Shown here piece by piece: positions 1 to 5,684 of a DNA stretch of 5,684 nucleotides. The stretch is taken from the NCBI GenBank assembly GCA_002482725.1, contig DLGO01000129.1:10783-16466 (forward strand). Direction: 5' to 3'. Position numbers and translations under genes: made by a program. Every line of letters begins with the position of its first letter. Within the stretch, counting starts at the first letter, position 1. The notes under the pieces were generated by a model. The model saw only the letters and a program-made list of their open reading frames with translations. It ran no database searches and was not told the origin of the DNA. This DNA is from Bacteroidetes bacterium UBA7692. GTDB taxonomy: Bacteria > Bacteroidota > Bacteroidia > Chitinophagales > LD1.

Positions 1-1904
1 TCCTCTGCTTTCAGCCAAGCAACGAGTATCTGTATGCATGCGGCAATTCCGCGAGCCAATTCAGAATTAACAAGGATGGAGATTTTGTTCTATTGAAGCA
101 AAAAATAAAGCCGGAAGATGATATAACGGATTTCATAGTCTATAAGGATAGTATCATAAATAATGCTATGATCAATGAGATTTTTGGAGCCTATCCTTAC
201 CATTGGTTTGCCGGTGATAGAGTTCCTTTTTATACCAAGCACATTTCAAGATCTCCCGAAGGTGCAATTATTGCGGGATATGGGGGAGTAGTGCTAATGG
301 ATAAGGATTTAAAGCCCCTTTGGGCATCTCAGGATATCAATTTTTCAGAGAAAATAATAAGCCTGCTGGCAAATGAGGACTCATCATATTACCTGGGGGC
401 TAAGGGAATAATATACAGATTAAAGAACAGGCATATAGACACTTTCCTTTATGATAAACCACTGATTGACCAGAGTATAAAAAGGATCAATAAAATAAAT
501 GAAAGGTTACTTGCAATAACTACTTCCGATAATGGCATCCTTGTTTTAGAAAAAACCACTAAAAAACTTGTACAAACTATAAAGGAAAGGCTTGCCAGCA
601 GTACTATAGAAGACCTGTATATTGAAAATGACAGCACCTGGTGGGCAGCAACTTACAATGGGATTTCAAAAATTCACTATTCTGCTCGATTGAATACCTA
701 TTCGGTATTAAATCTGAATACAAGGCTAGGCCTACCTTCCAATGAAATAAATGCTATTACAAAATACGACAATAGAATATGGGCGGGAACAAACAATGGC
801 ATATTCTGTTTTGATGCGAAAGATATTGCCGATTTAAACTATACCGCCCCCGTGTTCCTTACCCGTATGCTGGTAAATAACGAACCGGTAAACCCTGATT
901 CTATATCGAGCTTTGCTCACAATTACAACAACTTCGAGTTTAAGTTTACAGCACTCAGTTATCGGTCACTCGGCAAAATCAGGTATGAGTATCAACTACT
1001 GGGCTTAAGTAACCAGTGGTTTACGACAGAAGACCCTAATATTAGGTTTACGGGACTTAAACCAGGAAGCTATAAACTCAATCTCCGCATTTCCGACCCT
1101 GGTATTTATACCTATTCCAAAATGATTTCTTATAGTTTCGAAGTGCAGAAGCCAGTATATGCCAGGACATGGTTTATACTGCTCATTGCATCAATCATTT
1201 TAGGGGTAATCATTTATATAGTAAGTACTATCATTGCAAAAAGCAAATCAAAATATAAAATACTGGAAGCCGAACAGCATGCGTTGCGCTCTCAAATGAA
1301 CCCTCATTTTGTATTCAATGTCCTTAACTCCATTCAGGCATCTATTCTGGAAAATGATAAACGCAATGCGGTATTGTTTCTCAGCAAATTTTCTGTATTG
1401 ATAAGAAGAGTATTGAACAACTCCAGAAATCCATTTATAAACCTGAAAGAAGAGATAGATGTGCTAAGGTCGTATCTGGAAATGGAACACTTCCGCATGG
1501 GCAATAAACTTAGTTTTTCCATAGAAACCGAATTGAGCATGGGCCCTGAAAATTATTCCATTCCGGGATTTATTATCCAGCCTTTTATAGAAAACGCAAT
1601 ATGGCATGGCATCAGCCCTTCTGCAAAGCCCGGGCAAATTGATGTACTGTTCAGAGAAGAAAATGGCCAGTTTATATGCACTGTTACCGACAATGGTGTT
1701 GGAATAAATTATAAGGTTGGTAGGTCATCAGAAAAAGGCCATATTTCCATTGCACTAAAAAATATTCAGGAAAGATTTGACTCCCTTAACAAGTATATGA
1801 ATATAAAAACCCACTTTAACGTTATAGAATTATACGATGAAGAAGGTCTGGTATCCGGCACTAAAGCAACTATCATATTTCCTGTAATCAAAGATGCCCA
1901 CTAA
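1..1904 (+). CDS. Propeller-sensor histidine kinase (LytS/His_kinase type), 5' truncated
   Basis: Partial membrane sensor kinase; 633 complete codons are visible and the frame stays open from the stop at 1902-1904 back to the first full codon at position 3, so the real start lies left of the window. The TTG at 93 is an internal codon, not a supported start. Numbering from the codon at 3: residues 1 to about 300 look like beta-propeller blades, best seen in the Reg_prop-like stretch 244-271 (LPSNEIN, then IWAGTNNGIFCFD). A Y_Y_Y-type domain follows at about 307-380, one membrane helix at about 390-414, a short charged linker, then the His_kinase region with phosphoacceptor H435 in NPHFVFN. The ATPase domain has its N-box at 526-537 (QPFIENAIWHGI, N531), a G1 box at 563-568 (DNGVGI) and a G2-like GHISIALKNI at 579-588. 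Propeller and Y_Y_Y should be periplasmic, the kinase cytoplasmic. The ligand is unknown. It lacks fused receiver and AraC domains, so it is a classical kinase, not a one-protein hybrid. The next gene is its regulator. Confidence 0.95.
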   Translation, partial: LCFQPSNEYLYACGNSASQFRINKDGDFVLLKQKIKPEDDITDFIVYKDSIINNAMINEIFGAYPYHWFAGDRVPFYTKHISRSPEGAIIAGYGGVVLMDKDLKPLWASQDINFSEKIISLLANEDSSYYLGAKGIIYRLKNRHIDTFLYDKPLIDQSIKRINKINERLLAITTSDNGILVLEKTTKKLVQTIKERLASSTIEDLYIENDSTWWAATYNGISKIHYSARLNTYSVLNLNTRLGLPSNEINAITKYDNRIWAGTNNGIFCFDAKDIADLNYTAPVFLTRMLVNNEPVNPDSISSFAHNYNNFEFKFTALSYRSLGKIRYEYQLLGLSNQWFTTEDPNIRFTGLKPGSYKLNLRISDPGIYTYSKMISYSFEVQKPVYARTWFILLIASIILGVIIYIVSTIIAKSKSKYKILEAEQHALRSQMNPHFVFNVLNSIQASILENDKRNAVLFLSKFSVLIRRVLNNSRNPFINLKEEIDVLRSYLEMEHFRMGNKLSFSIETELSMGPENYSIPGFIIQPFIENAIWHGISPSAKPGQIDVLFREENGQFICTVTDNGVGINYKVGRSSEKGHISIALKNIQERFDSLNKYMNIKTHFNVIELYDEEGLVSGTKATIIFPVIKDAH

Positions 1905-1906
1905 TG
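1902..1906 (+). other. TAATG stop/start overlap joining kinase and regulator
   Basis: The kinase stop TAA and the regulator start ATG share one A. No purine-rich Shine-Dalgarno sequence is visible just upstream. This arrangement is typical of translational coupling and supports one transcript and fixed stoichiometry for the two proteins. It also fixes the regulator start, because the product begins directly with a receiver-domain first strand (MKNIKAIVVEDEP). Confidence 0.85.
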
Positions 1907-2629
1907 AAGAATATTAAAGCCATAGTAGTAGAAGACGAACCAAAGAGCATGACTGTGCTTATTGCCCTTTTAGAAATGTTCCACCCCGAAGTACAAGTGG
2001 TAGCTACAGCTAAGAGTCTGGCAGAAGCGTCTCCCCTGTTAACGGCCACTACATTCGAGCTATTGTTTCTGGATGTTAACCTATCTGATGGAAACAGTTT
2101 CGACATAGTAAAGACCGGGGATGAGAAGCGGTTCAATATCGTATTCACTACTGCACACGAAAAATATGCTTCCAAGGCATTCCATCTCAATGCCCTGCAT
2201 TACCTTTTGAAGCCTATAAATCCGGAAGAATTAACCATAGCTATAGACAGGCATAAAAATTCGCCTTTGTATAGTGAGTATGAGGAAGAACCTACCCTAA
2301 AACTAGGAAAACTACCACTTAGCACAAAAGATGGCCTTACACTTATCGAAATCAACCAAATAATAAGGGTACAGTCCAGCGATAAGTATTCCGTATTTCA
2401 CATGAGCGACAAGACGCAGCATATTATCTCAAAACCGCTTTCACGATATGAGGCGCTGCTTAAGCCATTCCATTTCTACAGGGTGCATGACAGTCACCTC
2501 GTTAACCTTAAGTTTATAAAAACCTACAACCGGAGCACCGGAGAACTGGAACTTTCTGATGATTCTATAGTGGTGGTAGCACAACGTAAAAAAGAGGAAT
2601 TGATTAAATTCCTTACTACTAAGTTGTAG
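1904..2629 (+). CDS. LytTR-family response regulator (receiver + LytTR DNA-binding domain)
   Basis: A 241-residue cytoplasmic response regulator, the usual length for a REC-LytTR protein. The receiver domain covers about residues 4-120: acidic pair E10/D11 (with E12) for metal binding, phosphoacceptor D57 in FLDVNLSDG, switch residue T83 in FTTAHE, and the conserved K103-P104. A short acidic linker (around 124-131, YSEYEEEP) leads to the LytTR domain at about 137-240, recognised by the IIRVQSSDKYSVF strand, the KPLSRYE segment and the RVHDSHLVNLKFI motif at 193-205. All key receiver residues are present, so it should be phosphorylated by the kinase encoded immediately upstream, with which it overlaps by one base. 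LytTR domains of the LytR/AgrA/AlgR family bind direct repeats in promoters; the targets here are not known. The functional class is secure; the physiological role is not. Confidence 0.97.
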   Translation: MKNIKAIVVEDEPKSMTVLIALLEMFHPEVQVVATAKSLAEASPLLTATTFELLFLDVNLSDGNSFDIVKTGDEKRFNIVFTTAHEKYASKAFHLNALHYLLKPINPEELTIAIDRHKNSPLYSEYEEEPTLKLGKLPLSTKDGLTLIEINQIIRVQSSDKYSVFHMSDKTQHIISKPLSRYEALLKPFHFYRVHDSHLVNLKFIKTYNRSTGELELSDDSIVVVAQRKKEELIKFLTTKL

Positions 2630-3237
2630 CAGAAATCTTTACCGGCCATTTTTTATCTATACTGCGCTTTCCTTTATCGTTTGCGAACTGATAAGCCACG
2701 CTTACGAATTAGCATTTTTACAATATTTAGAACATCCCCATATTTGATTCGTGAAGGAAAAAAAGCAGGAATTCATACCTGCGGTTAACCTTAGCAAAGT
2801 TCAATAGCATCTACCAAAAACTATCATATCACTTGAAATCCAAAGCCGCAGCTAACTCCCTGCGGCTTTTTTTATTCTACATATTCCATACTGAATATTC
2901 TTCTAACGGTATCAAAATCAGGCCTGTTTGAAATAATGTATTTACTGAAGTATAAAAAGCCATAGTACTTCTTCAAAATTTAATTGCCATTTTATGAAAG
3001 TTAAAGTACTGTTGCGCTCTCACCCCGGATAATTTAGCTGTTACTGCTAATCATCATTTAGTTATACCGACTTATTCATTTGTATCAGGAATAAAGCCTG
3101 CTCCCTGGTTTCAAAACTTTATTGTTATGAAAGTAATATTGTCATGCCATTCACCTCCTACCACACCAACTCCAACCAGATACACTAAACGCAATGCCGA
3201 AACGCGAAAGAAGAGGCAAAACCAAAAATTACAGTTT
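2630..3237 (+). other. Intergenic region of about 0.6 kb, no convincing gene
   Basis: No protein gene of believable length or composition is seen on either strand. The first part (2630-2841) is a long 3' region after the regulator, with a small hairpin at 2765-2782 (GCAGG/CCTGC arms) directly followed by the palindrome GGTTAACC at 2783-2790. An intrinsic terminator follows at 2842-2873. The remainder (2874-3237) is AT-rich and should hold the promoter and leader of the secreted-protein gene. A 12-codon reading frame at 2994-3032 has no features that support it. The best match to the Bacteroidota -7 box (TAnnTTTG) is TTCATTTG at 3075-3082, with one mismatch and no clear -33 box, so no promoter is claimed. 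Confidence 0.7.
2842..2873 (+). terminator. Rho-independent terminator after the two-component pair
   Basis: A perfect 10-bp stem (2842-2851 with 2860-2869, core GCCGCAG/CTGCGGC) closes an 8-base loop, and the 3' arm runs into seven consecutive Ts (2867-2873). It lies 212 bases after the regulator stop, a rather long 3' untranslated region, so it may end either the kinase-regulator transcript or a separate short transcript. There is no matching T-tract on the - strand, so it reads as a + strand terminator. Confidence 0.85.
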
Positions 3238-5349
3238 ATGAAAAATATTATAATTACAATTCTTAGTTTACTATCTATTATAACTACTACAACTGCTCAT
3301 GAGATTAACTACAGTGTAGTTGCAACAGGCAACGATACATTGGATAATGTAGCAGATATAGTAACCGATGCTAACGGAAATAGTTATGTACTCCAAAATA
3401 CCTTCCACTATACTACTTCTTCAGACATTGCAGGCATGAGCTCTGTAATCTATTATCCAGGAGCAGAACATGCGCTCATGAGCATTACAAAAATTGATGT
3501 ATCCGGAAATGTATCATTATTTGGTTGGATAGACATAAACAGTACCGGATCTGATGTGACGGGTACGGCTCTGTACATCAATCCAAACAACGGTAGATTG
3601 TATGCATGCGGATACTTTGCAGGGGACATATCATTGCCTTTAGGTGCAAATCCAAACGGCCTGGCAGCCAATAGAACATCCAACGCCTACGATATGTTTG
3701 TATGCCGCTTCGATGCTATCGGAAATATCGATGCATTTGATCAGGAAGGGGGAGATGGGAACGAATACGCAACCTGTATGATGCACTATGGTACCGAAGT
3801 ATATGTAGGTGGTAATTATGGGGTTAGCTCCAATGCTCCATTCTATCAGTATACAACATTTTCGGATGGTACCACAGCTCCGGCGCTCGACAACATAAGT
3901 CAAACCAATATTTTCATTGCTAAATTTGATCAGGGATTAACGCTGCAACAGGTGGGTGGTTTTTGTGATCTGGCAAATACCTCTTCTAAAATCGAGATAC
4001 GAGGTATAGCTGTAGCAGGCACTACCATCCGAAATACTTATTTCACAGGTGCTTTTAAAGGTACCGTAAACTTTAACACATCGTCAGGAACCAGTACTAT
4101 AGTAAATACTGCTAATGATGTGATAATGGTTACCGGCAGATATATAAACCCTTCTGATTATTACCACTGGATGGTTACAGAAGGCTTGGCCAATGCCAGG
4201 CCGGCAGCAGCAGGAGGGTATTTTCATTCTGCAGGCAACGCTATACAATATACAACCGGGGGCCTGTATGTGGGTGGAACCATCAACTATAATACAGGTA
4301 CCGCAAATTTTAGTGGTGCTCAGGACGCAGTACTTATAAAGTATACAAGCATAGCCTCTAACCCTCCCACCAAAACTTTTGAAGTCAAAAGCGGTGGTGG
4401 ATGGGAAGACGAAATAAAAGACATTACTTATGACAATACGAACATTTATGTAAGCGGTAATTTTATTGCCGGTTCAGGTACATTCACGTTCAGAAGCAAC
4501 AGTATAGCAGCTGTTACATATACCAGCTCCAAAAACCAGATTTTCCTGGCATCATATAATGCATCGGGCAATTTGATTTGGAAAAAAACAGCAGAATCAA
4601 ACGGTGGAAGCAATGCCACGGCTATATCCTCCAATGGTAAATGCAACATCACTTTTGGTGGAATTTTCAGGCCAACACTGGACTTCAAACACGGTTCAAT
4701 ACTAGGCTCTTCATCACCCAGCAAGCATCACCTTTTTGCAGCCCGCATCCCGACCCGGGACCTCACATTCACGCCTGCCATACCTACCGATACCCTTGTA
4801 TTGTGTAACTTTGGTAGCGCAGGGCCTTATACAGTAGGCAATGCCACCACTTATTTCCGTGTTATTTTTCCTGACGTAAGTTTCAGTGGCATAGCACCTA
4901 CTTTATCGTCATCTACCGGGGCTAACTTTACTGTGAATAGTGCTGGTACCAACAGCGGTTTTGTAAGCCTGTACAATGCCGGATATTATTCTCAGGGTGG
5001 TCAGGCATGCACCACTGTAGTCAGGCAGGCTATTAACCTTGCCCTATGCAAAACAGATGGATCTGAAACAGGCATAGAGGATGATGGGCAGGGTGAAAAT
5101 ATAAGCACTACCTTCCGCCTATACCCTAATCCTATACACAACCTGCTGAATATTGACATATCCGGGATGAATGCTACCATGGAATATACATTGGAGGTGG
5201 TAGACCTTTTGGGAAGGCAGGTTCACCAATCCGCCATTCATACCAATACATCTTCCATCAGTTCCCTTGATTGGGCTAAGGGAATTTACTTTGCCAGGAT
5301 AATGGAAAACGGCACTATCATTCACTCTAAAAAAGTCCTCAAGCAGTAG
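3238..5349 (+). CDS. Secreted beta-propeller-like repeat protein with T9SS C-terminal sorting domain
   Basis: A 703-residue exported protein. The frame is open back to an ATG at 3127, but the ATG at 3238 is preferred: it starts a textbook signal peptide (MKNIIITILSLLSIITTTTA, likely cut after A20), whereas the 37 upstream residues are polar, basic and Pro/Thr-rich and would bury it. Residues about 30-507 contain repeated blade-like units resembling SBBP/propeller repeats, e.g. DNVADIVTDANGNSYV (36-51), NTYFTGAFKGTVNF (266-279) and GGGWEDEIKDITYDNTNIYV (386-405). Residues 508 to about 610 form a separate beta-rich segment with three cysteines, followed by an acidic Gly/Asp/Glu linker. Residues 626-703 are a type A T9SS sorting domain: FRLYPNP at 626-632, a VVDLLGRQV strand, and a KGIYFARI...KKVLKQ ending. 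It should cross the inner membrane by Sec and be exported to the surface or medium by T9SS. No catalytic motif is recognised, so the function is unknown; adhesion or binding is possible. It appears to be a single-gene transcript. Confidence 0.93.
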   Translation: MKNIIITILSLLSIITTTTAHEINYSVVATGNDTLDNVADIVTDANGNSYVLQNTFHYTTSSDIAGMSSVIYYPGAEHALMSITKIDVSGNVSLFGWIDINSTGSDVTGTALYINPNNGRLYACGYFAGDISLPLGANPNGLAANRTSNAYDMFVCRFDAIGNIDAFDQEGGDGNEYATCMMHYGTEVYVGGNYGVSSNAPFYQYTTFSDGTTAPALDNISQTNIFIAKFDQGLTLQQVGGFCDLANTSSKIEIRGIAVAGTTIRNTYFTGAFKGTVNFNTSSGTSTIVNTANDVIMVTGRYINPSDYYHWMVTEGLANARPAAAGGYFHSAGNAIQYTTGGLYVGGTINYNTGTANFSGAQDAVLIKYTSIASNPPTKTFEVKSGGGWEDEIKDITYDNTNIYVSGNFIAGSGTFTFRSNSIAAVTYTSSKNQIFLASYNASGNLIWKKTAESNGGSNATAISSNGKCNITFGGIFRPTLDFKHGSILGSSSPSKHHLFAARIPTRDLTFTPAIPTDTLVLCNFGSAGPYTVGNATTYFRVIFPDVSFSGIAPTLSSSTGANFTVNSAGTNSGFVSLYNAGYYSQGGQACTTVVRQAINLALCKTDGSETGIEDDGQGENISTTFRLYPNPIHNLLNIDISGMNATMEYTLEVVDLLGRQVHQSAIHTNTSSISSLDWAKGIYFARIMENGTIIHSKKVLKQ

Positions 5350-5368
5350 GTCAGTTATATATTACTTC

Positions 5369-5401
5369 AATGCCGCAGTTAAACCACTGCGGCATTTTTT
5401 T
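5369..5401 (+). terminator. Rho-independent terminator of the secreted-protein gene
   Basis: A perfect 11-bp stem (5369-5379 with 5386-5396), a 6-base loop and seven Ts (5395-5401), starting 19 bases after the stop codon. The stem core GCCGCAG/CTGCGGC is the same as in the terminator at 2842-2873. The - strand side lacks a T-tract, so it serves the + strand gene. Confidence 0.93.
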
Positions 5402-5417
5402 ATGCCCCTGCACCAAT

Positions 5418-5450
5418 AAAAAAAAGGCTACCTGAATCCAGGTAGCCTTT
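5418..5450 (-). terminator. Rho-independent terminator of rpoB
   Basis: A perfect 12-bp stem (5423-5434 with 5439-5450) with a 4-base loop. The + strand has eight consecutive As at 5418-5425, which read as a T8 tract after the hairpin on the - strand. The + strand side has only three Ts, so the main direction is -. It begins 29 bases beyond the rpoB stop and, with the terminator at 5369-5401, separates two convergent genes. Confidence 0.9.
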
Positions 5451-5479
5451 GTATGTTTCAGCTGTTAAGCTTGTATCAT

Positions 5480-5684
5480 TTAGTCGAATTTCAAGTCCAA
5501 AGCCAATCCGCGCAACTCATGCAACAATACGTTGAATGACTCAGGCATGTTAGGCTCAGGTATGTTGTCACCTTTTACGATTGCCTCATAAGCCTTAGCA
5601 CGGCCTACGATATCATCGGATTTAACTGTCAACAACTCCTGAAGGATGTTAGCTGCACCGTAAGCCTCAAGTGCCCAAACCTCC
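5480..5684 (-). CDS. rpoB: RNA polymerase beta subunit, C-terminal end (5' truncated by window edge)
   Basis: The last 67 complete codons of rpoB, ending with TAA at 5482-5480; the rest lies right of the window. The translation starts [20 protein letters not shown], continues [20 protein letters not shown] and [20 protein letters not shown], and ends ALDLKFD. This matches the universally conserved beta-subunit C-terminus (E. coli has [24 protein letters not shown] and [16 protein letters not shown] by memory of the family), the part that contacts beta' and forms the clamp base. The ending after LRGLAL is short, as is usual in Bacteroidota. Codon use differs from the other genes here (leucine largely TTG, alanine largely GCT), as expected of a very highly expressed gene. 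A strong terminator follows at once, and no rpoC follows. It is a normal intact 3' end with no frameshift in the visible part. Confidence 0.97.
   Translation of the reverse strand, partial: [67 protein letters not shown]

Noticed and set aside
1888..2190. A 100-codon - strand frame opposite the regulator, and similar - strand frames opposite the kinase and the secreted-protein gene
   Set aside because: They lie wholly or almost wholly opposite well-supported + strand genes, have no recognisable domain and no promoter or terminator of their own; they are shadows.
2947..2971. Hairpin GAAGTA/TACTTC
   Set aside because: Only six pairs with a 13-base loop and no T-tract; expected by chance in AT-rich DNA.
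2994..3032. A 12-codon reading frame (MKVKVLLRSHPG) as a leader peptide
   Set aside because: It is very short, with no ribosome-binding signal, no run of regulatory codons and no attenuator hairpin following it.
3000..3063. Several GTT triplets, including two 21 bases apart (3040 and 3061), as a LytTR-type direct-repeat operator upstream of the secreted-protein gene
   Set aside because: The spacing fits AgrA/LytTR sites, but the bases around GTT match the consensus poorly in both copies. GTT triplets are common in AT-rich DNA.
3075..3082. TTCATTTG as a Bacteroidota -7 promoter box for the secreted-protein gene
   Set aside because: One mismatch to TAnnTTTG and no TTG-type -33 box at the right distance; too weak to annotate as a promoter.
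5369..5450. The two adjacent hairpins as an inverted-repeat mobile element end or attachment site
   Set aside because: Each is a self-contained perfect hairpin with a T-tract on the strand of its own gene, which is fully explained by terminators of convergent genes.

Overview
The window looks like a chromosomal segment of a Bacteroidota bacterium, possibly Chitinophagaceae-like (family placement is inference). Three things point there: a periplasmic-propeller LytS-type sensor kinase paired with a LytTR response regulator, a secreted protein with a C-terminal type IX secretion (T9SS) sorting domain, and A-rich regions instead of clear Shine-Dalgarno sequences before the starts. The DNA is moderately AT-rich.

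Layout from left to right: (1) positions 1-1904 hold the 3' part of a sensor histidine kinase gene on the + strand, whose reading frame is open to the left edge. (2) Positions 1904-2629 hold its LytTR-family response regulator, joined to the kinase by a one-base TAATG stop/start overlap. (3) Positions 2630-3237 are about 0.6 kb without a convincing gene. They contain a clear intrinsic terminator at 2842-2873 and then the leader of the next gene. (4) Positions 3238-5349 encode a 703-residue secreted protein with a signal peptide, a beta-propeller-like repeat region and a T9SS C-terminal sorting domain. It is followed within 20 bases by its own terminator. (5) Positions 5418-5450 are a second hairpin with its T-tract on the - strand, which terminates (6) the 3' end of rpoB (RNA polymerase beta subunit) at 5480-5684 on the - strand. 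This last gene is cut by the right edge and shows as an open frame with no start inside the window.

The kinase and regulator form a two-component pair: the propeller senses an unknown periplasmic signal, the cytoplasmic kinase phosphorylates D57 of the regulator, and the LytTR domain binds promoter DNA. The target is not visible. The secreted-protein gene is downstream on the same strand, but a terminator separates it from the pair, so regulation of that gene by the pair is only a guess. No mobile element, CRISPR array, tRNA or rRNA was seen. The most unusual point is the rpoB end: it is closed by a terminator and a convergent accessory gene, with no rpoC after it. I did not find a clearly new biological system here.
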